Positions 52,269 through 63,000 of a stretch of 64,000 nucleotides of DNA are shown here, in pieces. A model generated the notes under the pieces. It did not search any database and was not told the DNA's origin. It saw only the letters and a program-made list of their open reading frames with translations. The position numbers and the translations under genes were made by a program. The stretch is from Saccoglossus kowalevskii (Eukaryota; Hemichordata; Enteropneusta; Harrimaniidae): the NCBI RefSeq assembly GCF_000003605.2, contig NW_003125900.1, positions 54,324-118,323 on the forward strand. Direction: 5' to 3'. Numbering within the stretch: position 1 is the first letter of the stretch; the number at the start of each line of letters is the position of its first letter.

Positions 52269-52803
52269 AGTTTGCCATTTATGGTTGGTTAAATGATTGA
52301 TTAATTGGTTAGTGATTGGTTGATCAATTTGTTATTTAGGTGGTTTATTGGCATATTGGGTAATTGATTAGCTCCTTAATTAGTTGATTAATTGGTTGGG
52401 TGGTTGGTTACTTGGTTGGTTAATTGATTGATTGGTTGAATGGTTAATTGATTAGTTTGATTAATTTATTGCCTTATTTATTTACTCTGCATTTCTATGT
52501 TTAGTTGTATGTATTATTTATTTACTATTATTAGTCTTTGTAACATTTGTTGTAATAATCAATTGCGTTAGGTGAATAGTACACCCTTCTCATTGAAATA
52601 ATTGTATACAGGGGAACAGACTTGTCTAACATTACGATTGCTATCTTCTGTTACCCCTGCCATGGATCAGTTGCTCATTTTCTTTTTAATTATTTTTTAA
52701 ATATTTATTGTGTTGCAATGTACTCTCTCTCTTTTTCTTTTTTGTCGTATGTTTGTAATTCTTTGTACAACCTGTAATCTATGGCAAATAAATAAATACA
52801 AAA

Positions 52804-53588
52804 TTTCATAGTCACACGCCCATGAGTTGTAGACCGGAGCATTGTCCTGCAGGAGAAGGAAACTTTTGCTGATCTTGCCCCGCCCCTTGATTTTGATAGC
52901 TTCTCTTAATTTCATCAAAAGTGAAGCGTAATAGGCTCCTATAGTTGTGGTACCTTTTGCCAGGAAATTTGTCATCACTACTTTGTCCTAGTCCCAGAAG
53001 ACTGTGAGCATGACATTGCCAGCGAAATCGAAGGGCTGTCCCTTTGCCTTCTTTCGAGGTGGTGAGTCTGAGTGCTTCTACTGCATTGACTGGGCTTTGG
53101 TCTCTGGATCATAGTGATGGACCCAAGTTTCATCCTGTGTTATCAGTCTTTAGAACAATTTTGACTCATCTTCTTGGCACATCTCCAAATTCATCTTCGA
53201 GCACTTGACGCGTTCTAGCTTCTGGAAAGATGTGAGCAACCTGGGAATCCATCTGGCAGACACCTTATGCATATGCAAGTGGTCATGAAAGATAGTTTCC
53301 ACAGACCCTGTACTAATCTTGACCTCTTAGGCTATTTGGCGAACAAAAATGGCTGCCTCAACTTGTCGGACAGATTCCGTCAATGCCAGAAGAGGGGCGA
53401 CCACGTCTGGGAGGTGTTTCCACAGACTTCCGGTCATGTTTGAATTTACGATGCCAGCGTTTTACAAGGTCATATGATATGGGGCATCATCGCCATATGT
53501 TTCTTTCATTTCATCAAAAGCCTCCTTCGGTGTGCGTCCTTTTAAATACAAAAAGCGGATCACTGCATGACACCCAACTGGCTCCATT
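52804..53588 (-). mobile_element. Mariner transposase, N-terminal and central part (right of the LINE)
   Basis: Minus-strand reading starts at ATG 53588 with MEPVGCHAVIRFLYLKGRTP and KEAFDEMKETYGDDAPYH (helix-turn-helix region). It reaches the first catalytic motif ITQDETWVHHYDPETKAQSM, then SPPRKKAKGQPFDFAGNVML, and the second motif LLLQDNAPVY. Stops and shifts occur, for example after YHMTL near 53465 and near 52990. The DxE-like spacing with the SPDLAPSD motif across the LINE fits a D,D34D mariner. Terminal inverted repeats were not recognised. Confidence 0.88.
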
Positions 53589-54000
53589 TCACACCTGACT
53601 CAGTTCAAATACCTGTAAATCTGAAACCACAATTAGTTCAGAGCTGCTTTTTACAACATATCCCATAGAGATGTAAATCATTACACATGCACATGGAAGT
53701 GGGACAGGGGCATTACTTATTGAAAACATCTCGTATTGCGTTTGGTGTAAGTGACTTGGAATTTTGTTAACTTTCTTCTTGTATTTCATTTGACATGCCA
53801 AATAAGTTGATGTGTATGAAGTTTAAATCCAGTGTGTCTTCACGTAGATACTGTAATAAACTGTTGGAACTGGTTGCTGTTGTTATATTTGTATTGAAAT
53901 GAGCTTTGTAGGATACTAGAGACAAATATTGGATACAATTTGCATGTGACGTCTAGCAGGTTTACACATTTCTCGTGGCAGCTGTTAAAGGGGCACTACT
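53589..54000. other. Flank of the mariner, no gene seen
   Basis: Should contain the right terminal repeat of the mariner, but I could not match it to a partner on the left side. Confidence 0.35.
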
Positions 54001-55300
54001 TATTTGTTTCTGAAGATCTGACATGAAGTACGATGTTGCGTGGATTCTGGAAACCATTTTCATTTAGTCTTCTCGAATGCAAATCATTATGCTTGTCAAT
54101 GGAGTTACCGATAATTTTGTTGTATATGCCTTTGTTTGACAATGGATTGCGTTGATGGTTTTTCTCCATCTGTATTTTGTGTAACATCGTTTTTCGTGGG
54201 TTGAGAGCATTAGAGATACTTGTCGTGGCATGTTTATTATTATCTTTGCTGAGGTAAATTGCAGTGTTCCTTGTAGCTATTCTTCACTCAAAACCTTGCA
54301 AGAGTTCTTCATCGTGACATTGATAATAAAGGGTGCAGTACCAATATTTCAGTTTAGAGCTTTCTTCTGTAGATGATCTTTGAGTGGTGAATTTGTGGCA
54401 TTGGCAAAAGTAACAGATATTTCAGAAATGGTTGTATTGTAACTGTTTTGTTTCAGTCATAGTCATGATGATGTTGAATGACTTTCAATATATGTGAGTT
54501 ATACATCTTATTAAGCCTTTGTACAGTTTCATCATGTCAATGTTTGTTCTTGAGTATATCAGCGATAATGTTCTTTAGCGATGTTTATAATTACTTGATC
54601 TCACTCTGGCAATTTTTATTATAGATCGCACTTCAGTATCTTTTATTATTTCACAAAAGTTTAAATCAGAATAACGTTTCTCACTTTGAGCAGTGATATT
54701 TCTGTTTTGTTGTATTCTGAGGATCACCAATGTCAATTTTTTATTTGTGACTGGAAGATGAGATATCGTATTGGTGGGCTGATTGTGATTGTACAGGGCA
54801 TGCACATGCCGTAGTTTGAGCAGAATCATCAGGAATAGGTATTGCATCAGAGTCACAAATGGGGTCTTCGCCATTTTGAATGACAGGTTCACGTATTGGC
54901 CGTGGGTCGCCATCTTAGCTAGTTAGTTTACATTTTGGTTGTCTATAATTGTTGATTCTACAGCCACGGTTAACTAACAGTGACTTATCATTTTTTATCC
55001 TGGAAAAAACTGTCATACCTGTTTGTTATTTACAAGTTACGATTTAGGTAGGTGTTGTCCTGTAGTTGATTTCTGAACAAATTGCATTCCAGTATTCATA
55101 TCAATGCGTTCATCATCTTTTCCTCAACAATGATAATCAGATGAACGTCATAAGTCGTAACGTCGTAACGTCTGCTTTATCTTAGTTATTTCGGATTCAT
55201 AGATGAAGTTTTCATCTTTTGTAGAATGAATAACGCGATATTCAGTCTGGTCAGATAAATTTCTTTTGTCTTTGTTCATAGACGCCATCTTGAATATTGA
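54000..55300 (-). pseudogene. Coding-like block in several minus frames, unassigned
   Basis: Protein-like pieces are read from about 55290 (MASMNKDKRNLSDQTEYRVI) through 54913-54575 (a 112-codon frame with LTLVILRIQQNRNITAQSEK) to 54187-53996 (LNENGFQNPRNIVLHVRSSE). Composition and order suggest one old coding unit broken into frames. I do not recognise the family and cannot tell host gene from mobile element. Confidence 0.3.
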
Positions 55301-56310
55301 ATGACTTGACATGTGATTGCATCACTACATATGCTTCATAGAGCGATATATATATATATATATAGTGTTTTAGGACCTATAATCAACATAGAACCGACAT
55401 GCAAGCTGTGTTGTCATGTTTAGAGCACTATCAATTATTAGTTATTTGGGGGGAGCGTGAATGATACATGCTTGCAATACATTACAAAACTGTCTCAATT
55501 CGTTAATGTTTACTATTTTAAGCAAGAATAAAATCCTGTATTCAGACACAGTTCTTAAAACTGTTCAATATTTTGTGCATGTTTACTTACTTCAACACGG
55601 CTGGCACCGTGTATTGATAAGTATTCAGTACAAAGCACAACACGGAAATCTGCACGTACACTCGAATAGCATGCGCTATGTGAACATATGGTATATTTTG
55701 TAACACTGCTGTTACAGCTCGCAGTTAGTTACCATTTTGAGCAACAGAATCGCAAAATATATATCAGAACATCAAAAAAAAAACTGAAAATATGTTGGAG
55801 AGTAAACAGTTGTATTTATTTGTTGAATACTTATGTTTGCACTGAACATGATTATTCTTATATTGGTTCGATACATACGATGGTATAATTATTTAAATTA
55901 GTATCCATACATGGTATGTAATTGTCATAATCCTATGTTGTTATTATACGACTAATAAGTCATAAGACCGACACCAGCTGTCTTCATATGTCACTACAGA
56001 CTACAGGAGGCAAGTAACTGATTTTTTGTTTGTTTATAATTGCCTTTTTATTATGTATTTTATGTCGAACACATAAAACTATTGTTTATTTTCATCACTG
56101 CGTGTAGTATATAATATAACGTGTATATCGATAGCTATAGCAGAGGATATGGGAGAGCAGCAAATCAAAAACAGTTTATAATATTCAGAAGTCGCGGCAC
56201 GAAATTTTGCAGGGGGCGGGATCTGCTGACACAAAAGCTCTCGCGCCAAAGGCGCGAGTGGTCGCACACTGTCGCCCCTCCCCGGTGTCGCCGCTACTGC
56301 TATTTTACTC
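55300..56310. other. Intergenic, part of the duplicated astacin upstream region
   Basis: Contains a TA run (about 55345-55365), the duplicated segment 55880-56035, and a GC-rich patch at 56180-56290 with the hairpin CTCGCGCCAAAGGCGCGAG at 56240-56258. The patch resembles the middle of the MITE-like element in astacin intron 1. No gene is seen. Confidence 0.45.
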
Positions 56311-56319
56311 ACAAATTTA

Positions 56320-56820
56320 CAGCGGACGCAAAATATTTACTTACACCTAACTCCCGCACCTGGTAGGCAACTACCGAGAGACTTTGCAACATCCCCAAAC
56401 ACTTACCTAGATGACCCAGTGACCGTTGTAGACGTAAATTTATCCAAAAAATCATGTTTGTTTTTTGATATCAACACATTATTGTTTTATGCATACATAT
56501 TTTGAACGTTTCTGTAAAATAATAAACCTAGTTCATACACATATTTAAAAACGCCCCTAAACATATAATGAAATTGCCCTCGTGAGAACAGTTTAGTTTT
56601 GAATAGAATTTCTGATTTTGAACAATTATTGCTATTATTGCGTGTAGACGAAGACACTCGACTCCTGTTATTCGCCTCCTGTTGACGTAGGCTGGGATTG
56701 TCACATAATGTATATTTTTTCCGCGGGCTGGGGGGGGGGGGGTAAGAAAGCTGCTAAGTCCTTCGGTACTTGCCTACCGGATGCGGGAGTTAGGTGTATG
56801 TAAATATCTTGCGACCGCTG
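56320..56820. mobile_element. MITE, about 500 bp with roughly 60-bp terminal inverted repeats (family C)
   Basis: The left end reads CAGCGGACGCAAAATATTTA then CTTACACCTAACTCCCGCAC. The right end is the inverse of CAGCGGTCGCAAGATATTTA then CATACACCTAACTCCCGCAT, and both continue to GGTAGGCAA. The interior has no coding frame and a run of 13 G near 56731-56743. Flanks are TTA/TTAA-like, so a short target duplication is possible. No other copy is seen in the window. Confidence 0.85.
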
Positions 56821-57277
56821 TTAAGAGATTGAGAGGAACAGCCGAATGAACTAAATTATTTTTTTATTTAGCTACAATAAAAGAGTTAATGCATTAAAAT
56901 TACTTTCAACGCATATTCCCCATAATGTAATAAAATTTGCCATAAATTATGCCAGGCACCAGGACTATTAACTTTCAAAATCTGCCAGTCCTGCCAGAAA
57001 ATATTTCCTCGTGTTTTCACACTCATTACAAAATAAAATGCAGATCACCTTGTCAATGTTAAAACTGGACAATTTACTTGTTGTTGATTTTCTCTGTGCG
57101 AAACGGCAGTAGACATCTCAGCAGTAAACTTCCTGATTGCCCGCGCAGTCTAGCATTCGTAATTAAAAACACTATATCAACGATGCTCGTTTATAAAATC
57201 TTAGTCGTATCGTATACATCGTAAGCTACCTTTCTTCCATTGCTGTCTTCGGTTAAGGCTCTTTCCTAAGAATTAAC

Positions 57278-57410
57278 TTAAAGGGCGGCAGTCGTCGTGC
57301 CGCGTTCTGTTCGATATGAGAATCATAGCGACGTATACAACGCGTGTAAAATACATTGTTTATTTAGATGAAATTCGAACACGCGCTGCGCGACGACCAC
57401 CGCGCTTTAA
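57278..57410. mobile_element. MITE copy 4, 133 bp (family A)
   Basis: Full-length copy in the same orientation as copy 2, with TTAA at both ends. It lies between the duplicated upstream segment and the duplicated exon, which suggests that it inserted after that duplication, because the source region lacks it. Confidence 0.85.
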
Positions 57411-59270
57411 CATATCGCTGTCTCGCACAGCTAACTACACATAGTTCATTTTTTTTCTTTCTAAGATGTCACTTGATCATGTACGTATGTGCTTTGAGAC
57501 TTGAACAAGAGCGTCCCCATAACGAGGCTCCACTGTAATTGGTGCTTCCGGAAATTTTGTTGTTGTTGATGGCTATTCAGCAGCATGAACACTGCCTATT
57601 CATCTAAGCCCAAATCTATAATAAAAAAAATACAAGTTTATTTTAGTCGCGTTGAAAATAGAGTAAAGTACAAAAGACAACCAAATTAGTAAAATTTGAA
57701 ACAGCTCTGACAAAGTGACAGGAGAGGAGAAACGGCTATATTACTCGACGTGATCCACCATCACTGTACGAAGATTGAATATGGTTGATCATAACAGGTT
57801 TCTGTTACAGTGACATGAAAACATTCTACAACTGTATCAATGTAAAAACATTAACATTTTTCATTCATGGGACAAGTGTAAACCAATAAATTCTCGTTTC
57901 ATGTGTTAAAACTGCTATAATCACAGGTACATATAACAAATGCGGCTGTTTTAATGGGAGAGGATGAGCAACAATCTATTCATAGTCAAATTATTGTAAA
58001 CAAATCTTATTTTTTTTACTAAAAGCTAGTTGTACTTAGAATTTAGTAATAATATTATTTAATATTTTTATTTAATTTGTCATAATATAATATTTGTTGA
58101 TGCCTTTAAAAAAACTAATTATGTAAATGACGCTTGCAGATATATATCATAAATACATATCAGCTGTTTATTATATATGAAAAACAACATTAGACCATGA
58201 CAATTACAAATGTATAATCAGATTTGAAAATGATCAGCTTTTGATAAAACAAGGTATGTTTTTCTTCATCTAGAATAATACCAGATGGCGCCAGTTTTAA
58301 TATTTTAATTTTCTCCTTCTGTCCTAGACTTTAATATGATTTATTATTGTCTCTTGGTGTTGGGTGATATATGATGTTCATAGTAATATCAGTATATATC
58401 TTGAAAATACTGAAATATGATTTGTTTTGTCAATAATTCATTTGCATTATAATAATAACACGTGCTTAGGACGTCTGGTCATTCTTAACTAAATAGAATA
58501 AAATATAATAGAATACTTGACTCGAAATAATGTAAGAAATTACATAATTTATGGCCAAAAACGAACAAAGTAACATACACTGGCACATACAACAATAATA
58601 AATAAAACACAACAAAACACATTTAATAATTAGCATACATTTCTAAGACATTATGAATAATAAATCCTAGACTGTTGGCAATGAAACTATCTTTTGCTCT
58701 TAACAGTTTCTTAAACATGATCTGCTTAGACAAACTCTCAAATCGTGCATTGAGATTGGCACCTAGCAGTTTCCATATTTTTCAATTGAATTTACAATAT
58801 CTTAATAAAAACCACTAATGTACGTTTTGACACACCCAGACCAATTATTTACACAATAGTCTAGGTAGTAAAAAACACGGACTCAAAATTGAGGATATGC
58901 GAAAATGGAAAAGATTGTTTTGAAGCATACTTTACATTTCTGTACAAGGGGTATTAAACTAAAACAAAATGGCCTATTTTCAGGGTTGGTCGCTCGCCTA
59001 CATACAATGCCAGACATTATTTTAATTGCAATTTTCATAGGTATAGTGATATAAATTTTATTTGCGTAATTTAGGCTAGTCTAATCTCCAATTTTTAATA
59101 TAATTGCATCATCTGAAGGTTTTCATAAGTGCACGAATAAAAACACTGACATTATTGCTAGCTCATATGAAGAAGGCGGTTGCGACTTTTCACAGGGTCC
59201 AGTCAAATATGAAACGAATGAATTTGCGTCACGCATAACTAAATAATATAACACATGTGTTTATTTTTAG
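57411..59270. other. Intergenic upstream of the duplicated exon, no gene seen
   Basis: AT-rich spacer with no recognisable frame. If the duplicated exon is transcribed, its promoter should lie here. Confidence 0.4.
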
Positions 59271-59355
59271 TTCAAGAATGTGGAAGCACATTATTTTCTA
59301 TAGCAGTGTATGCACCTTTGTAAGCCGTGCCATACCACTTGGTAGTTGGGACAAG
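59271..59355 (+). CDS. Duplicated signal-peptide exon of the astacin gene
   Basis: Paralogue of astacin exon 1. Both are preceded by an AG acceptor and TTCAA, both have an ATG seven bases into the exon, and both encode exactly 26 residues ending in phase 0 at AAG/AAA before GTAAG. Here it is MWKHIIFYSSVCTFVSRAIP followed by LGSWDK. The ATG is at 59278 and the donor at 59356. No propeptide exon with an FxGD motif was found downstream to the window end, so the rest of the gene is absent, beyond the window, or replaced. Confidence 0.7.
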
Positions 59356-59522
59356 GTAAGAATTGGATCATTTTAAAATAATACAGGGACCATGATTGTG
59401 ACTCGTTGACAATCGTTTTACAACATGTATTTGTTTCGTATGTCTTGAGAATGTATAAACAGCTTAGCATAAAACCATGACGAATTATTGGGTGTTTTAT
59501 GCTTTCCTCATGTACATGTTTA

Positions 59523-59710
59523 GGTCCATCAAACTCATACCACATTTCATCTATGCCAATTTTAACATGTGGTCAAAATAAATCTACATCCGACATGGTT
59601 AATCTATATGCTTATTTTGAAAACGAGTACTTTTTATTACGTGTGAAGGGAAAAAGATCAGAAGTTGTGATATTATCATTTTATGACAGTGAAAAGGATA
59701 TATTGAGACA
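59523..59710 (+). CDS. Possible exon, unassigned
   Basis: Lies between an AG acceptor (TGTTTAG) and the donor GTAAGC, with an open frame in phase 1 containing SNSYHISSMPILTCGQNKST and YAYFENEYFLLRVKGKRSEV. The phase does not match the phase-0 donor of the exon at 59271-59355, so the two do not join directly. The peptide is protein-like but I do not recognise the domain. Confidence 0.35.
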
Positions 59711-60099
59711 GTAAGCAAAAAGTTTGATTAATTATGGTACCTAGATTGACTTGATTTATTTATTTTGTATTCACATAGAAGCTCTGCGGGTATTGTCCTT
59801 GCTTAACCTCAAAGCATAGAATATGTGCATTTTGCATGTTTGCAAAAATATATCACTTATTTCTGTTCACGCATTCCCAAACTCCCACTGCAGTTCATTA
59901 ATTAAAACATGGAGAGTCGCTTAACCAACTTTACATCACCAGAAAACACACAGGCAGCACCCACATTGTATATATATATTTGTGGTTGAAGCCGAAAACT
60001 ACTGAAATTTCCAGGCACGCTCAAAATGCACACAGACTGAGACAGTAACCTTATTTTTGGGAGTGGCAGCATGGGGGATTTTAGTGGTTTAAAGGCTTT

Positions 60100-63000
60100 G
60101 TTCAAGGAGTGAACAACATTTATGGTTGGGCAATGAGTTCACCCAGCAGACAGCCAAGAATCCTATATCTGTGAGGTGAACCTTGAATATCTAGAAGAGT
60201 TGCATAATGTGCACAATATTGTCACAATCACACTAGAGTGCATAGTGGCTCAGAAAAAGTGAACTACCTCTTAAATGAGGGAAAGTAGAAAAGCTGGTCC
60301 CAAGGTTCATCAACAGTATTTGTTCACTCAAAAAATCTACATCTCATCAAATCATGTATTTTGGTATGCGCCTAAAACAAATTCATAAGTGTCCCTGCAT
60401 TGAGCCAGCTCAGGTCAGTAGCCCTCAAACAGCCACCCTCCAGATTGCCCTCTCATTGAAATAGCAAAGCCTAAAAGCTGAGGGCAGTGTTTCCCTGCCA
60501 AACCAAGCCAGCGACCAAAATCAGTAAAGAAAGGATTTGGTTCTACAGACATCAGGTCACTTCTCAATTCGGGACCATAATGACAGCAAGCAGTCGAGCC
60601 ACACATTCAAACGACTGTGCCAATGGCTAAAGTCGAATTTCGCGTGTGTATTGATGCCCAGACAACTTGGCAAATATGCCATGCCTGGCCGGTAGCTTGT
60701 TCATGTCACCCATGACATCATGCCCCAGGTCATCCTAGAGATGCTTTGGCCAGCTAAGATGATCACCATAGACCTATCGAGTTTCTTTCATATTCATAAA
60801 TATGAAGCCATATTTATCACTCTAATAGCATTTATCAATGTATGGCAGCTGTGGGGCAAACAATCATGTGACAGAAAATGGAGGTCAGCTTCGTGGAATG
60901 GTTTGGTATTCTCACAACAGATTTTGGATCTTGAATTCATCTTGAGGCAGGTAAATATATCTGCTTCTCGAGCCATGTTCTAGCCACATCTTCCGAAATG
61001 TTGGCCTACTGCAGCAAGATTCACGGTGGCTGCAATGCACTTCAAATAGTCACTAGGATGTAATAAGAACTTGTAAAAGACAACCATGGCTGCATCACAG
61101 GTATAAAATCAAGCTTTTGGAAGTTTGATGCATGCCTTCCTTAGTCTTCTAGTTCCTCCTGCTTAGTCTTTCTGCAGTCCCAGCTTTCCTTATAGCCACG
61201 TGTTGGGGATCATTTCGGTCATCAAAGATGGAGGGGTGGAACTTGTTGGTTGTCAGCCAGTGTCATTGTCGCTCTCTGAATCTATCATACACTCATACAA
61301 TCCACACAAAATTATAATATATATAATTATTTTAGGTGAAAGTAAGACTGGTATGTCTGGTGTCATATCGTCAACACAAACAGGAAACTCTCAGGCAATC
61401 AAAAGGGCCAAGATGTTTTGCTCTGCGTATCTGCCCAAGAAGGCCAGCTTGGATAGTATGCCATTTTGTTGTGAGTTCATATGTTGTGTGTGGAATATTC
61501 ATCAATGAATGACAATGTGGGTTTGTCTTGAAAAAGTTCTTGGAGTTGATAATGTGTGATCAGTAATGAACCATCACGCAAATAGCCCACTGTGACGAAG
61601 CATGCCAAAGTATGGGCTCTCTAGCAGGTTCTGGATTTGTTTACAGCCAGTTTGCCCATCGATGATGAGGATCAATTGGGTATAATTTTCATCAATGGAG
61701 GTATCTACCATCCTCAATGTAAAGCTAGACATCTATTACATAGAGTTAGATGTTTAAAATGCCTTCTGCTGCTTTTGTGATGTGGATTTTTACACCCTCT
61801 AGCATTTTCTTCATGCCTGCCACTGCCATACAGCTGATAATCTTAGATGTTCTTTTAGAATGAGCCACAGTGCATACATACTAGTGAGATGTTCGTCCAA
61901 AGATACACCTGCCAACTACATTTCTTTTGCGAATATTGTCACCTCAGTGTGTTTCTTACTAGCTGGGGTAGCTGTAAATAACTTCTTTGCCTCATTCTAT
62001 CACTGGTAAGTATGCATCCACTGACCTGGACGGGGAAACACTTGATTGTAATATCCAGCTCTTTGGATTCCCTGTCAAAACTGTCAGTGGGGTTCTATAA
62101 GAGAATCAGATATCTTTCATGCTGTTGGTTGGGGAATTTTAGGGTAATTCGTTACTCTTGTTGTTGTTGATGTTGTTCAGTCATAGAATATTGGGTAACA
62201 GCTTACATACTGTTTGCATATCTTACAGGCCAGATAAGCTTGGGTGTAGTGCTCAAGACTGATGTTGTCAATGTTGTAGCTAGCAGCATCATCATATGTT
62301 GCCTTCATCACATGGCTGTAGTCATCGAAAGTCAGCTCATACTTCATACCCTCAGTCCACTCTGGTAGAAGGGCATTGTTGGAAGCAGTTTTCATAAGCA
62401 TTAGATATGATAGTATATTGGGTCTTACCATTGTTGGCATGCTTGCACCAATGAGCTTGGTAGTGTTTCTATCTGTGATAGTGGCAATGCCTTGGGTAGT
62501 TTTTCAGAGGTTGGTGTACCAGTGGTAGGCAGCAGGGTCGCAATAGACAATACCACATTCCCACTGATCTTTACAATGGCTTACGCTAGCTTTTGTACCA
62601 CAGTGTGATTTTAATAAGTTCATGTCTGGCAGAGAAAATCAAATCGTTGCTAGTTCTGATCAGTTAGGCCTGGGTTATTGTTGAGGGTTAAGCTCGTGGC
62701 CAAAGTATTTGAACATTGGATGATTAAACAAAACACACTAAAATGAGAGACTTCAGCTTTGATGTCGTCAATGCTAGAGCAGACTTTATGGTTAAACAGA
62801 CAGTAGCATGGCTTGCCATAATGCTTGCCAGAATGCAAAGACAGAGCCGATTAGGCTAAACAGCTGAAACAAGACATCAGGGCTGCCACACATAGTGCCT
62901 CAGATGCTCATTTGCACACACGTCTGGTATATCATATCATAGTTGACATGCTACTAGCTGCTCTGTCTCAATCTGTGTCAGTGCCAAGTATGTATGTCCT
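60100..63000 (-). mobile_element. Decayed coding block related to 18880-20760, family unassigned
   Basis: The minus strand shows many short protein-like pieces, for example PNILSYLMLMKTASNNALLP, YTQLILIIDGQTGCKQIQNL and DYLKCIAATVNLAAV. The last, near 61000-61060, corresponds to KCIAAIKKLAAD at 19793-19860. GC is higher than in the spacer. A large DNA element, virus-like or not, is possible, but I cannot name it. It is extensively broken and old. Confidence 0.4.

Larger units (their letters stand above)
48217..52803 (+). mobile_element. Near full-length CR1-like LINE inserted in a mariner
   Basis: About 4.59 kb with a 5' UTR (to 48493), ORF1, ORF2 (endonuclease plus reverse transcriptase) and a 3' UTR with an ATTGATTGGTTGG-rich stretch (52270-52450), ending in AAATAAATAAATACA. 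The borders come from the flanking mariner: removing the LINE rejoins DYEI and the reading toward NPPHSPYSPDL in one frame. A short A/T target duplication is likely but ambiguous. The clade (CR1, or Crack/Daphne-like relatives) is inferred from the ORF1 zinc-finger layout and the RT. Confidence 0.9.

Noticed and set aside
59523-59710. Second exon of an astacin paralogue
   Set aside because: The phase does not match the upstream donor, and the peptide has no propeptide or astacin motif.
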